Assembly (NCBI RefSeq): GCF_001184025.1
Contig: NZ_BBYG01000025.1
Location: forward strand, 19,750-83,749
Direction: 5' to 3'
Length of the DNA: 64,000 nt
Source of the DNA: Streptomyces maremycinicus
GTDB taxonomy: Bacteria > Actinomycetota > Actinomycetes > Streptomycetales > Streptomycetaceae
Below the pieces are notes generated by a model. It was not told the origin of the DNA. It saw nothing but the letters and a program-made list of their open reading frames with translations, and did no database searches. This document shows, piece after piece, positions 33,912 through 43,106 of this stretch. The position numbers and the translations under genes are program-made. How positions within the stretch are numbered: the stretch's first letter is position 1; each line of letters starts with the position of its first letter.

Positions 33912-34606
33912 CGGACGGCACCGCACCGGCCGCACCCCGGCCGGCGCCCTCCGCGACCCGCGTCCTGCTCGCCGACGACCACACCCTCGTCCGCCGGGGA
34001 GTACGGCTCATCCTGGACGGCGAGCCCGACCTGACGGTCGTCGCCGAGGCAGGGGACGGAGCCGAGGCGGTCGAGCGCGCCCGGGCCGGGGACATCGACC
34101 TGGCCGTCCTCGATGTGGCCATGCCCCGGATGACCGGACTCCAGGCGGCCCGTGAACTGTCCCGTCGCCTTCCGGGTCTGCGCATCCTCATCCTCACGAT
34201 GTACGACAACGAGCAGTACTTCTTCGAGGCGCTGAAGGCCGGAGCCGGCGGGTACGTCCTCAAGTCGGTCGCCGACCGGGACCTGGTCGAGGCGTGCCGG
34301 GCGGTGGTGCGGGACGAGCCGTTCATCTATCCGGGCGCGGAGCGCGCCCTGGTGCGCTCGTACCTGGACCGGCTGCACCGCGGCGACGGTGTCGACGGGC
34401 TGCCCGAGCGGCCGATCACCGAGCGCGAGGAGGAGATCCTCAAGCTCGTCGCCGAGGGGCACACCTCCAGGGAGATCGGCACGCTGCTCTTCATCAGCGC
34501 CAAGACGGTGGAACGGCACCGCGCCAACCTCCTGCACAAACTCGGCATGCGCGACCGTCTCGAGCTCACCCGCTACGCGATCCGCGCCGGCCTCATCGAC
34601 CCCTGA
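33908..34606 (+). CDS. NarL/LuxR-type response regulator
   Basis: Response regulator of 232 residues. The receiver has ADDH acidic residues and the phospho-acceptor Asp69 in VLDVAMPRMTG. The C-terminal LuxR helix-turn-helix is ITEREEEILKLVAEGHTSRE..SAKTVERHRANLLHKLG. It starts at ATG 33908, overlapping the kinase stop, so the two form a translationally coupled two-component operon. Targets unknown. miaB starts 67 bp downstream on the same strand. Confidence 0.92.
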   Translation: MTDGTAPAAPRPAPSATRVLLADDHTLVRRGVRLILDGEPDLTVVAEAGDGAEAVERARAGDIDLAVLDVAMPRMTGLQAARELSRRLPGLRILILTMYDNEQYFFEALKAGAGGYVLKSVADRDLVEACRAVVRDEPFIYPGAERALVRSYLDRLHRGDGVDGLPERPITEREEEILKLVAEGHTSREIGTLLFISAKTVERHRANLLHKLGMRDRLELTRYAIRAGLIDP

Positions 34607-34673
34607 CGCCCCGCCCGGGGCGGCCGGTACACAGGCAGACGGGCGTGCCTCGGGGAGCGCCTACCCTTGAGCC

Positions 34674-36203
34674 ATGACCAGCAGCAGCGACCGGAGCCTC
34701 GCAGTGGACGTTCACACACCCAAGAGCTACGAGATCCGCACTTACGGGTGCCAGATGAACGTCCATGACTCCGAGCGATTGTCCGGGCTGCTCGAAGAAG
34801 CCGGGTACGTGCGCGCCCCCGAGGGATCCGACGGCGACGCCGACGTCGTCGTCTTCAACACCTGCGCGGTGCGCGAGAACGCCGACAACCGCCTCTACGG
34901 CAACCTCGGCCGGCTCGCGCCGCGCAAGGCGAGCCGGCCCGGCATGCAGATCGCGGTCGGCGGCTGCCTCGCGCAGAAGGACCGCGACACCATCGTGAAG
35001 AAGGCGCCCTGGGTGGACGTCGTCTTCGGCACGCACAACATCGGCAAGCTCCCGGTCCTGCTGGAACGCGCGCGCGTGCAGGAGGAGGCGCAGGTCGAGA
35101 TCGCCGAGTCGCTCGAGGCCTTCCCCTCCACCCTGCCGACCCGGCGCGAGAGCGCCTACGCGGCGTGGGTGTCGATCTCCGTCGGCTGCAACAACACCTG
35201 CACCTTCTGCATCGTCCCGGCCCTGCGGGGCAAGGAGAAGGACCGCCGCACCGGCGACATCCTCGCCGAGATCGAGGCGCTGGTCGCCGAGGGCGTCTCC
35301 GAGATCACCCTGCTCGGCCAGAACGTCAACGCCTACGGCTCCGACATCGGCGACCGGGAGGCGTTCAGCAAGCTGCTGCGCGCGTGCGGCGCGATCGAGG
35401 GGCTGGAGCGGGTCCGCTTCACCTCCCCGCACCCGCGCGACTTCACCGACGACGTCATCGCGGCCATGGCCGAGACGCCCAACGTGATGCCGCAGCTGCA
35501 CATGCCCCTCCAGTCCGGCTCGGACACGGTCCTGAAGGCGATGCGCCGGTCGTACCGCCAGGAGCGTTACCTGGGGATCATCGAGAAGGTGCGGGCCGCC
35601 ATCCCGCACGCGGCGATCACCACCGACATCATCGTGGGCTTCCCGGGCGAGACCGAGGAGGACTTCGAGCAGACCCTGCACGCGGTCCGCGAGGCCCGTT
35701 TCGCGCAGGCGTTCACCTTCCAGTACTCCAAGCGTCCCGGCACCCCGGCCGCGACCATGGAGGACCAGATCCCCAAGGAGGTCGTGCAGGCGCGCTACGA
35801 GCGTCTCGTCGCCCTTCAGGAGGAGATCTCCTGGGAGGAGAACAAGAAGCAGGTCGGCCGCACCCTGGAGCTGATGGTGGCCGAGGGCGAGGGCCGCAAG
35901 GACGGCGCCACCCACCGGCTCTCCGGCCGCGCCCCCGACAACCGCCTGGTCCACTTCACCAAGCCGGAGCAGGAGGTGCGCCCCGGTGACGTGGTGACCG
36001 TCGAGGTGACGTACGCCGCCCCGCACCACCTCTTGGCCGAAGGGCCCGTCCTGGAGGTGCGCCGCACGCGCGCGGGGGACGCCTGGGAGAAGCGCACCGC
36101 CGAGAAGGCCGCGAAGCCGGCCGGTGTCCTGCTCGGTCTGCCCAAGATCGGTGTGCCCGCGCCGCTGCCGGTGGCCACGGGCAGCGGTTGCGGCTGCGAC
36201 TGA
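34674..36203 (+). CDS. miaB: tRNA-2-methylthio-N6-dimethylallyladenosine synthase MiaB
   Basis: Radical-SAM methylthiotransferase of 509 residues that adds the 2-methylthio group to i6A37 in tRNA. The N-terminal UPF0004 domain has its three cluster Cys in YGCQMNVHDSERL, NTCAVRENAD and GGCLAQ. The radical-SAM site is CNNTCTFCIVP, with the CxxxCxxC pattern, near 172-182. A C-terminal TRAM domain follows (GRTLELMVAEGEG). The protein ends GCGCD. Its substrate is made by MiaA, encoded about 3.2 kb downstream. Confidence 0.96.
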   Translation: MTSSSDRSLAVDVHTPKSYEIRTYGCQMNVHDSERLSGLLEEAGYVRAPEGSDGDADVVVFNTCAVRENADNRLYGNLGRLAPRKASRPGMQIAVGGCLAQKDRDTIVKKAPWVDVVFGTHNIGKLPVLLERARVQEEAQVEIAESLEAFPSTLPTRRESAYAAWVSISVGCNNTCTFCIVPALRGKEKDRRTGDILAEIEALVAEGVSEITLLGQNVNAYGSDIGDREAFSKLLRACGAIEGLERVRFTSPHPRDFTDDVIAAMAETPNVMPQLHMPLQSGSDTVLKAMRRSYRQERYLGIIEKVRAAIPHAAITTDIIVGFPGETEEDFEQTLHAVREARFAQAFTFQYSKRPGTPAATMEDQIPKEVVQARYERLVALQEEISWEENKKQVGRTLELMVAEGEGRKDGATHRLSGRAPDNRLVHFTKPEQEVRPGDVVTVEVTYAAPHHLLAEGPVLEVRRTRAGDAWEKRTAEKAAKPAGVLLGLPKIGVPAPLPVATGSGCGCD

Positions 36204-36264
36204 CGGACGGCGCCACGCCTGGCCGGTAGCCCCGGGGTCCGTCCGCGGGGTTACCCTGCCGATC

Positions 36265-36981
36265 ATGCTTGTCGCCGCCGCAGTCTGCCCCTGTCCGCCC
36301 CTGCTGGTACCCGAGGTCGCCGCGGGCGCCGCCGCCGAGCTGGACGCCGCGCGAACGGCCTGCTCGGACGCGCTGGCCGTGCTGGCCGCCGCCCGGCCGG
36401 ACCGGCTCGTCGTCGTCGGACCGGCCGAGCAGTCCGGGCGCGGTCCGCACCCGGAGGGCGGACGGGGTTCGTTCGCCGGCTTCGGGGTGGATCTCGCCGT
36501 ACGGCTGGGCCGGTCCGACGACGACACGCCGTCCGCACGAGAGCTGCCGCCGTCCCTCGCCGTCGCCGCGTGGCTGCTCGGGCGGGCGGGGTGGTCGGCC
36601 GCCCCGGTCGAGGGACTCGGCGTGGGGGAACCGCTCGCGCCCGAGCGCTGCATCGAGGTCGGCCGGGGCATCGGCGCGGCGGCGGACCGGGTCGCGCTGC
36701 TGGTGATGGGCGATGCCAGCGCGTGCCGGACGCTGAAGGCGCCCGGGTATCTCGACGAGCGCGCGGCCCCCTTCGACGCCGAGGTCGCCCGGGCGCTCGG
36801 CGCGGCGGACCTCACCGCCCTGAAGGCGCTGGACGCCGAGGTGGCGTACGAGCTGAAGGCGTCGGGCCGAGCGCCCTGGCAGGTGCTGGCGGGCGCGGCC
36901 GAGGGTGCCGGGCTGAGCGGCGCGCTGCTCTACGAGGACGCGCCCTACGGGGTGGGATACATGGTCGCGACCTGGTCCTAG
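36265..36981 (+). CDS. Class III extradiol dioxygenase (LigB-like) domain protein
   Basis: Protein of 238 residues starting MLVAAAVCPCPPLLVPEV. It has the fold signature of LigB-like extradiol dioxygenases, with DRLVVVGPAEQ and ADRVALLVMGDASAC strands. The histidines that normally bind iron are not clearly visible: PCPPLLVPE replaces the usual SHxP segment. A dioxygenase reaction therefore should not be assumed. It sits between miaB and miaA, as in other Streptomyces. The start is ATG 36265. Confidence 0.72.
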   Translation: MLVAAAVCPCPPLLVPEVAAGAAAELDAARTACSDALAVLAAARPDRLVVVGPAEQSGRGPHPEGGRGSFAGFGVDLAVRLGRSDDDTPSARELPPSLAVAAWLLGRAGWSAAPVEGLGVGEPLAPERCIEVGRGIGAAADRVALLVMGDASACRTLKAPGYLDERAAPFDAEVARALGAADLTALKALDAEVAYELKASGRAPWQVLAGAAEGAGLSGALLYEDAPYGVGYMVATWS

Positions 36982-37034
36982 ACGGCCCGGCGGAGGCGTC
37001 CCGGGGGCGCCGGTGAGCGGCATCGGCCGACGGG

Positions 37035-37079
37035 ACGGCGGACGGCCGCGGGCGTCCGCGCCGCGCGGCCGTCCGCCGT
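37035..37079. terminator. Bidirectional terminator hairpin
   Basis: ACGGCGGACGGCCGCG (37035-37050) and CGCGGCCGTCCGCCGT (37064-37079) form a perfect 16 bp stem with a 13-nt loop, between convergent genes. Confidence 0.8.
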
Positions 37080-37104
37080 TCGGTGGGCCGGAGTGAGGTA
37101 CCGC

Positions 37105-37374
37105 TCAGGAGGCGGGCGGGGGAGTGTTCGGCGGGGTGAAGGTGTCGCCGCCCCCGGGGGACTCGTCCTTGTGCGCGAGCCGGTCCATGGCGCCCTTGGC
37201 CTTACCGGTGCCCGACTGGATCCGGTCGCTGTACTTGCCCTTGGTCTTCTCGTCAACGACCCTGGCGGCCTTGTCGAGACCGTGCTGGACCTTGTCCCCG
37301 TGCTGTTGCGCGAGGTCGGAGACCTTGCCCTTGGCCGGGGAGAGTCTGGCCTTCAAATTGTCCAAGAGACCCAT
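37105..37374 (-). CDS. MT0933-like (Rv0909-type) putative antitoxin
   Basis: Small basic/helical protein of 89 residues. It starts MGLLDNLKARLSPAKGKVSDLAQQHGDKVQ and continues with KAARVVDEKTKGKYSDRI, matching the actinobacterial family annotated as MT0933-like antitoxin. The C-terminus is a Pro/Gly-rich tail. No recognisable toxin gene is adjacent, so a toxin-antitoxin role is doubtful here. The neighbouring minus-strand gene is a small acidic protein 24 bp upstream. Confidence 0.75.
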   Translation of the reverse strand: MGLLDNLKARLSPAKGKVSDLAQQHGDKVQHGLDKAARVVDEKTKGKYSDRIQSGTGKAKGAMDRLAHKDESPGGGDTFTPPNTPPPAS

Positions 37375-37398
37375 GGGGCACCTTCCTCGCGGGTTCCG

Positions 37399-37737
37399 TC
37401 ACGCGCGGACGCCGTCGCCCGCTTCACTGTCGGCCGCCTCTTCGGCGGACTGCTGCCGGGGGATCTCGACCCCGTCGGTGGCGGCGGCGACCGGTTCCGT
37501 CGACTGCTCCGTCTCCGGCCCGTCGGTGCTTCCGGCCCCCTCGGCGTCGGCTTCGGTCTCCGCCCCGGCCTCGGCTTCGACCGGGGAAGCCGGCTCCCGC
37601 GCCGGCGTCGGGTCGTCCGTCCGCTCCGCGTCGACGCCGTCCGCCGGCCCGTCGGCGGCGCTCACCGTCTCCACCGTCGCCTCCGTCGACTCCTCCGTGG
37701 CCTTCGACCTCCGAAAAATCCGTGCCAAAACGCCCAT
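37399..37737 (-). CDS. Small acidic hypothetical protein
   Basis: Protein of 112 residues. A basic amphipathic N-terminus (MGVLARIFRRSK) is followed by about 100 residues rich in Glu, Asp, Ala, Thr and Ser with little predicted fold. The start is ATG 37737; a GTG six bases upstream is also possible. It lies 24 bp upstream of the antitoxin-like gene on the same strand and is divergent from miaA. Function unknown; the basic start and acidic disordered body suggest a membrane-associating or binding role, but this is a guess. Confidence 0.62.
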   Translation of the reverse strand: MGVLARIFRRSKATEESTEATVETVSAADGPADGVDAERTDDPTPAREPASPVEAEAGAETEADAEGAGSTDGPETEQSTEPVAAATDGVEIPRQQSAEEAADSEAGDGVRA

Positions 37738-37917
37738 ATCCACTCCATACGGTACTCGTGCGGGCGAAATCCCGCGTCGGCCGGTGCGTCCATTTGCGTC
37801 ACCGGGTCACCGTCCCCGCGAAGGGTGACGGGAATCTCGCATCGGGCAACGACGTCGCGGCGGCGTTGTCACCTAACTCGTTCGAGGGCGGGGTCCGGGG
37901 TTTGCGAGACTGGTGCC

Positions 37918-38856
37918 GTGAGCAGCGCACCCCCCGCCCCCCGCGTCATCGCCGTCGTCGGACCGACCGCGGCCGGAAAGTCCGATCTGGGCGTATTCCT
38001 GGCCCAGCGGCTCGGCGGCGAGGTCGTCAACGCCGACTCCATGCAGCTCTACCGCGGGATGGACATCGGCACCGCCAAGCTGACACCCGAAGAGCGCGGT
38101 GGCGTCCCGCACCACCTCCTGGACGTCTGGGAGGTGACGGAGACCGCCTCCGTCGCCGAGTACCAGCGGCTGGCCCGCGCGAGGATCGACGCCCTGCTCG
38201 CCGAGGGCCGTTGGCCGGTCCTGGTCGGCGGCTCGGGGCTCTACGTCCGCGGCGCCGTCGACAACCTGGAGTTCCCCGGCACCGACCCCGAGGTCAGGGC
38301 CCGGCTCGAGGAGGAGCTCACGCTGCGCGGATCGGGCGCGCTGCACGCCCGGCTGGCCGCCGCCGACCCGGAGGCCGCGCACGCCATCCTGCCCGGCAAC
38401 GGACGCCGTATCGTCCGGGCCCTCGAGGTGATCGAGATCACCGGCAAGCCCTTCACGGCCAACCTCCCCGGCCATGACTCGGTCTACGACACCGTCCAGA
38501 TCGGGGTCGACGTGGCGCGCCCCGAACTCGACGAGCGCATCACCCGCCGCGTCGACCGGATGTGGGACGCGGGGCTGGTCGACGAGGTCCGCGCACTGGA
38601 GGCGCGAGGACTGCGCGGGGGGCGCACGGCCTCGCGCGCGCTCGGCTACCAGCAGGTCCTCACCGCCCTGAGCGGCGACTGCACCCAGGACGAGGCGCGC
38701 GCCGAGACGGTCCGTGCCACCAAGCGCTTCGCGCGCCGTCAGGATTCGTGGTTCAGGCGCGATCCCCGGGTGCACTGGTTGAGTGGGGCCGCGGCTGACC
38801 TCACAGAACTTCCGGAGCTCGCGTTGGCGTTGGTGGAGCGACCGGTCACAGCCTGA
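37918..38856 (+). CDS. miaA: tRNA dimethylallyltransferase MiaA
   Basis: tRNA prenyltransferase of 312 residues that adds the dimethylallyl group to N6 of A37. It has Walker A GPTAAGKS at 15-22, the DSMQLYRGMDIGTAK segment with the catalytic Asp, the HHLLDVWEV loop, the VGGSGLYVR motif and C-terminal RASRALGYQQV-type and TKRFARRQDSWFRRD sequences. It starts at GTG 37918. Together with MiaB it makes ms2i6A37. It is divergent from the small acidic gene. Confidence 0.96.
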   Translation: MSSAPPAPRVIAVVGPTAAGKSDLGVFLAQRLGGEVVNADSMQLYRGMDIGTAKLTPEERGGVPHHLLDVWEVTETASVAEYQRLARARIDALLAEGRWPVLVGGSGLYVRGAVDNLEFPGTDPEVRARLEEELTLRGSGALHARLAAADPEAAHAILPGNGRRIVRALEVIEITGKPFTANLPGHDSVYDTVQIGVDVARPELDERITRRVDRMWDAGLVDEVRALEARGLRGGRTASRALGYQQVLTALSGDCTQDEARAETVRATKRFARRQDSWFRRDPRVHWLSGAAADLTELPELALALVERPVTA

Positions 38857-38958
38857 TCACGTCATGGCATCGGGACGCCCAGGCCGTCATCCGGGCCTCC
38901 GGTGCCGTGCCATCATCGAGCTTCGATCGACCAAGTGGAGTCCGAGTTGGGAGGGCGC

Positions 38959-39474
38959 GTGGCGATGGAGGCCGGCCCTCGCGACACCGCAAAAGGCACC
39001 GAGCACCTCACCACCGAACGTGGTGAACCGGAGCCGGAGGAAAGCCGTCTGATCCCCGACGGCCCGGACGAGGACGACACCCGGGACGGCGTGAGCGACG
39101 ACGGGCCCGAGCCCGAGGAGATGTTCGCGGGCGGCCCCGAGGTCGAGGTCGAGCTGCGCCCGCAGCGCCGGCTGCGGATCTGGCAGCTCGCGCCCATCGT
39201 GGCGCTGGCCGCGGTCGGTTCCCTGATGTTCGCCTTCCCGCTCGCCTTCGACTTCGGTGACAGCGGCGCCATGATCGCCATGCTCGGGCTGCTGATCTGC
39301 TCCTGCGCGGCCGGCTGGGGAATGACGGCCGCGCGCCGTGTGGGTTACACGTGGCCCGGGCTGCCCGCGCGCGGTTCCGGGCGCCGTCCCGACTGGCGGG
39401 TCGTCCTCGCGTACGTCGTGCTGGTCGCCGCGGTGGTGGCCCTGGCCGTCGGGCGGGTCGCCCGGCTGCGCTGA
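38959..39474 (+). CDS. Membrane protein with acidic N-terminus, function unknown
   Basis: Protein of about 171 residues. The N-terminal 90 residues are hydrophilic and rich in Glu/Asp/Gly/Pro. Three hydrophobic segments follow (LAPIVALAAVGSLMFAFPLA, AMIAMLGLLICSCAAGW, VVLAYVVLVAAVVALAV). The start is GTG 38959 or ATG 38965, both behind GGGAGGG at 38949-38955. It lies between miaA and dapF and 75 bp before dapF, so it may be co-transcribed. No known domain recognised. Confidence 0.7.
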   Translation: MAMEAGPRDTAKGTEHLTTERGEPEPEESRLIPDGPDEDDTRDGVSDDGPEPEEMFAGGPEVEVELRPQRRLRIWQLAPIVALAAVGSLMFAFPLAFDFGDSGAMIAMLGLLICSCAAGWGMTAARRVGYTWPGLPARGSGRRPDWRVVLAYVVLVAAVVALAVGRVARLR

Positions 39475-39549
39475 GCCCCACGCACGCGTGTGCTCACCGG
39501 CGCCGCCGCCCCGGGACGGGCTGTCCCTGCCACCCCGTACGATCGAGGG

Positions 39550-40419
39550 ATGAGCACGCGGATCGCCTTCCTCAAGGGGCACGGCACCGAGAACGACTTC
39601 GTGATCGTCCCGGACCCCGAGAACGCCATCGACCTCCCCCCGGCCGCCGTCGCCGCCCTGTGCGACCGCCGCGCGGGCATCGGCGGTGACGGGCTGCTGC
39701 ACGTCGTGCGGTCCGCCGCGCACCCCGAGGCGAAGGACATGGCGGCCGAGGCGGAGTGGTTCATGGACTACCGCAACGGCGACGGCTCCGTCGCGGAGAT
39801 GTGCGGCAACGGCGTCCGGGTGTTCGCGCGCTACCTCCAGCACGCCGGGCTCGTCACCGAGGGGGACCTCGCGGTCGCCACGCGCGGGGGCGTGAAGCGC
39901 GTGCACCTCGGCAAGGAGGGTGACGTCACCGTCGGCATGGGCAGGGCCCGCCTCCCCGAAGGGGACGTCACGGTGAGCGTCGGCGAGCGCAGCTGGCCCG
40001 CGCGGAACGTGAACATGGGCAACCCGCACGCCGTCGCCTTCGTGGCGGACCTCGCGCACGCGGGCGACCTGTTCACCCCGCCGCCGTTCAGCCCGGCCTC
40101 GGCCTACCCGGACGGGGTCAACGTCGAGTTCGTCGTGGACCGCGGTCCGCGGCACGTCGCGCTGCGCGTGCACGAGCGCGGCTCCGGCGAGACCCGCTCG
40201 TGCGGTACGGGCGCGTGCGCCGTGGCCGTGGCGGCCGCGCGCCGGGACGGCGCCGACCCGGCGGCCACCGGAGTGCCGGCGACCTACGTCGTGGACGTCC
40301 CCGGCGGACGTCTGGTGATCACCGAGCGGCCCGACGGCGAGATCGAGATGACCGGGCCCGCAGTGATCGTCGCCACAGGGGAGATCGATGCGGAGTGGCT
40401 GGAAACAGCCGCACGCTGA
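39550..40419 (+). CDS. dapF: Diaminopimelate epimerase
   Basis: PLP-independent epimerase of 289 residues that converts LL- to meso-diaminopimelate for lysine and peptidoglycan synthesis. The two catalytic Cys are in EMCGNGVRVFARY (near residue 85) and SCGTGACAVAVAA (near 218). The N-terminal KGHGTENDFVIV and the MGNPHAV substrate loop are also present. The start is ATG 39550, after a weak GAGG. The usual DapF length is about 280. Confidence 0.96.
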   Translation: MSTRIAFLKGHGTENDFVIVPDPENAIDLPPAAVAALCDRRAGIGGDGLLHVVRSAAHPEAKDMAAEAEWFMDYRNGDGSVAEMCGNGVRVFARYLQHAGLVTEGDLAVATRGGVKRVHLGKEGDVTVGMGRARLPEGDVTVSVGERSWPARNVNMGNPHAVAFVADLAHAGDLFTPPPFSPASAYPDGVNVEFVVDRGPRHVALRVHERGSGETRSCGTGACAVAVAAARRDGADPAATGVPATYVVDVPGGRLVITERPDGEIEMTGPAVIVATGEIDAEWLETAAR

Positions 40420-40720
40420 TGCGGTCCGGGCTTGGCATCGCAGGCCGGAGTGGCCCGGGGACCCGGAGGCCCGCCCCCCGGGGGCCGGTCGTGGGGCTCG
40501 AAATCACGATCGAGATCAGGTCGGGTGGCGCAAAATCGTAAACCTCCGGCCCTTCGCTCGAATGGGTGATCCGTTTCACGCTCGGCGAGAGGCGGTCAGT
40601 CGCGCGTGGTGGGCTCGGTAGCATCAAGCACCGGCCCGGACGGGGAACCGTTCGCCAGTCCCCTGAGCCGTGTCCGCCCTGGGACACCCCGTCCGCCGGT
40701 CCACGCAGCCGGAGGTGCCC

Positions 40721-42910
40721 ATGAGTGCGGAGGCCACGAATCCCGCGACCCCAGGCCCGGTAGTGCCGTCAGCGCCCCGCAGGCGCAGTCGCCCCCGGAT
40801 CGACCTGCGTCGCCTGGGCCGGGCCGCGCTGCTCGGCCCCGCCTCCCGCGGCCGGCTCCCCGACGCGATCGGCCATGTGGTCGAGGCCCATCGAGCCCAC
40901 CACCCCGACGCCGACCTGGAACCGCTGCACCGCGCCTACGTGCTCGCCGAGTCCTCGCACCGCGGCCAGATGCGCAAGAGCGGCGAGCCCTACATCACCC
41001 ACCCGCTCGCCGTGACACTGATCCTCGCCGAACTCGGCGCGGAGACAACGGCCCTGACGGCGTCCCTGCTCCACGACACCGTCGAGGACACGGATGTGAC
41101 GCTCGATCAGGTCGGTGAGCAGTTCGGCGCCGAGGTGCGCTATCTCGTCGACGGCGTAACGAAGTTGGAGAAGGTCGACTACGGCGCGGCCGCCGAGCCC
41201 GAGACCTTCCGCAAGATGCTCGTCGCCACCGGCAACGACGTCCGCGTGATGTCGATCAAACTCGCCGACCGGCTGCACAACATGCGCACCCTCGGCGTGA
41301 TGCGCCCCGAGAAACAGGAACGCATCGCCAAGGTCACCCGCGACGTCCTCATCCCGCTCGCCGAACGTCTCGGGGTACAGGCCCTCAAGACCGAGCTGGA
41401 AGACCTCGTCTTCGCGATCCTGCACCCCGAGGAGTACGAGCACACCCGCGAACTGATCGTCGAGAACGCCTCCCGCGCGGACGACCCCCTCGCCGAGTTC
41501 GCCGAGGCCATGCGCACGGTGCTGCGCGAGGCCGACATCCAGGCCGAAGTCCTCATCCGCCCGCGGCACTTCGTGTCCGTGCACCGCGCGTCCCGCAAGC
41601 GCGGCCGCATGCGGGGCGCCGACTTCGGGCGGCTGCTGGTGCTGGTGAACGAGGACGCCGACTGTTACGCCGTCCTGGGTGAACTGCACACCTGTATGAC
41701 GCCGGTCGTCTCGGAGTTCAAGGACTTCATCGCCGTCCCCAAGTTCAACCTGTACCAGTCGCTGCACACCGCCGTCGCCCGCGAGGACGGCCAGGTCGCC
41801 GAAGTCCTCATCCGCACCCACCAGATGCACAAGGTCGCCGAGGCCGGCGTCATCGCCCTCGGCAACCCGTACACGGCCTCCGCGGAGGAACAGGCCCGCG
41901 GGAAGGTCCCGGCCGACGAGGAACGCGTCGACCCGACCCGGCCAGGCTGGCTCTCCCGCCTCCTGGACTGGCAGGAGGCCGCGCCCGATCCGGACACCTT
42001 CTGGTCCACCCTGCGCGAGGACCTCGCCCAGGACCGCGAGATCACCGTCTTCCGCCCCGACGGCGGCACGCTCGGCCTGCCCGAGGGAGCCACCTGCGTC
42101 GACGCCGCGTACGCGCAGTACGGCGAGGACGCCCACGCCTGCATCGGCGCCCGCGTGAACGGCCGTCTGGCGACCCTCAGCACCGTGCTGCGGGACGGCG
42201 ACACCGTGCAGCTCCTCATGGGCCAGGATCCCGCCTCGGAGCCCTCCAGGGAGTGGCTGGAGCACGCCCACACCCCCGCCGCCCGCATCGCCATCCAGCG
42301 GTGGCTGGCGACGCACCCCGCCCCGGCGGAGGACGAGGACGGCACCGGGGCGGCGGAGGACCCCGGGACCGCCAAGGCCGCCGGGGCGAGTGCCCGGTCC
42401 GCGGCCGACCAGGTCTCGCCGGACGCCCCCGCCGCACGGCCCGGCGCCGCGATCACCGTCGTCGACCGGCCCGACGCGAGCGTCCGGCTCGCCGGGTGCT
42501 GCACGCCCGTGCCCCTGGACGAGGTGACCGGCTTCGCCGTGCGCGGGGGAGTGGTGACCGTGCACCGCGCCGAGTGTTCCGCCGTGGCGCGCATGGCGAA
42601 CGCGGGGCGCGAGGAGGTCGACGTGCGCTGGGGCGACACCACCGGCTGCCGGGTCACCCTGGTCGCCGAATCGTTCGGCCGCCCTCATCTGCTGGCCGAC
42701 CTCACCGAGGCGATGGCCCTGGAGGGCGCCGAGATCGTCTCCGCGACCGTCGAGCCACCGAGCCAGCAGCGGGTGCGCCACACGTACACCGTGCAGCTCC
42801 CGGACGCCGGCCACCTGCCCACCCTCATGCGCGCCATGCGGAACGTGCCCGGCGTCTACGACGTGGGCCGCGCGCAGCATCACGCTCCCGCCTCGCCGGA
42901 GCCCGCGTAG
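40721..42910 (+). CDS. rshA: RelA/SpoT homologue (RSH), RshA-like
   Basis: Second-type RSH of 729 residues. The N-terminal HD hydrolase domain is intact: SHRGQMRKSGEPYITHP, LLHDTVEDT and KLADRLHNMRTL. The synthetase domain is divergent: the usual GRPKHxxSI is IRPRHFVSV, and the YDLxAxR segment is replaced by ADFGRLLVLV. FKDFIAVPKFNLYQSLHTAV and EVLIRT are kept. TGS (EITVFRPDGGTLGLP) and C-terminal ACT domains follow. The start is ATG 40721 with GGAGGT eight bases upstream. It probably degrades (p)ppGpp; synthetase activity is uncertain from residues alone. In S. coelicolor the corresponding gene is called rshA. Confidence 0.9.
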   Translation: MSAEATNPATPGPVVPSAPRRRSRPRIDLRRLGRAALLGPASRGRLPDAIGHVVEAHRAHHPDADLEPLHRAYVLAESSHRGQMRKSGEPYITHPLAVTLILAELGAETTALTASLLHDTVEDTDVTLDQVGEQFGAEVRYLVDGVTKLEKVDYGAAAEPETFRKMLVATGNDVRVMSIKLADRLHNMRTLGVMRPEKQERIAKVTRDVLIPLAERLGVQALKTELEDLVFAILHPEEYEHTRELIVENASRADDPLAEFAEAMRTVLREADIQAEVLIRPRHFVSVHRASRKRGRMRGADFGRLLVLVNEDADCYAVLGELHTCMTPVVSEFKDFIAVPKFNLYQSLHTAVAREDGQVAEVLIRTHQMHKVAEAGVIALGNPYTASAEEQARGKVPADEERVDPTRPGWLSRLLDWQEAAPDPDTFWSTLREDLAQDREITVFRPDGGTLGLPEGATCVDAAYAQYGEDAHACIGARVNGRLATLSTVLRDGDTVQLLMGQDPASEPSREWLEHAHTPAARIAIQRWLATHPAPAEDEDGTGAAEDPGTAKAAGASARSAADQVSPDAPAARPGAAITVVDRPDASVRLAGCCTPVPLDEVTGFAVRGGVVTVHRAECSAVARMANAGREEVDVRWGDTTGCRVTLVAESFGRPHLLADLTEAMALEGAEIVSATVEPPSQQRVRHTYTVQLPDAGHLPTLMRAMRNVPGVYDVGRAQHHAPASPEPA

Positions 42911-42944
42911 GCAGTACCCACGCGCGCGTGCGGCGGGTGGTGGG

Positions 42945-43106
42945 TGGCGTGAGGTGTGGTGTGAGGCGGGCGGCGTGAGGCCCGCGCGTGTGGCGTGAGG
43001 TGTGGTGTGAGGCGGGCGGCGTTAGGCCCGCGCGTGTGGCGTGAGGCGCGGTGCGAGGCGTGCGGTGCGAGGCGTGCGGTGCGAGGCGTGCGGTGCGAGG
43101 CGTGCG
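42945..43106. repeat. 46-bp direct repeat and 14-bp tandem repeats
   Basis: The 445 bp gap between rshA and the M1 peptidase gene holds two adjacent 46 bp copies (42945-42990 and 42991-43036) starting TGGCGTGAGGTGTGGTGTGA. Then come four perfect copies of GTGCGAGGCGTGCG (43051-43106) and further degenerate GTGAGGCG units to about 43,190. I see no gene in the gap. Confidence 0.88.

Noticed and set aside
37093..37917. Upstream extension of the miaA frame
   Set aside because: The 275 extra codons are antisense to the small acidic protein and the antitoxin-like gene. MiaA proteins start just before the Walker A motif, as at 37,918.
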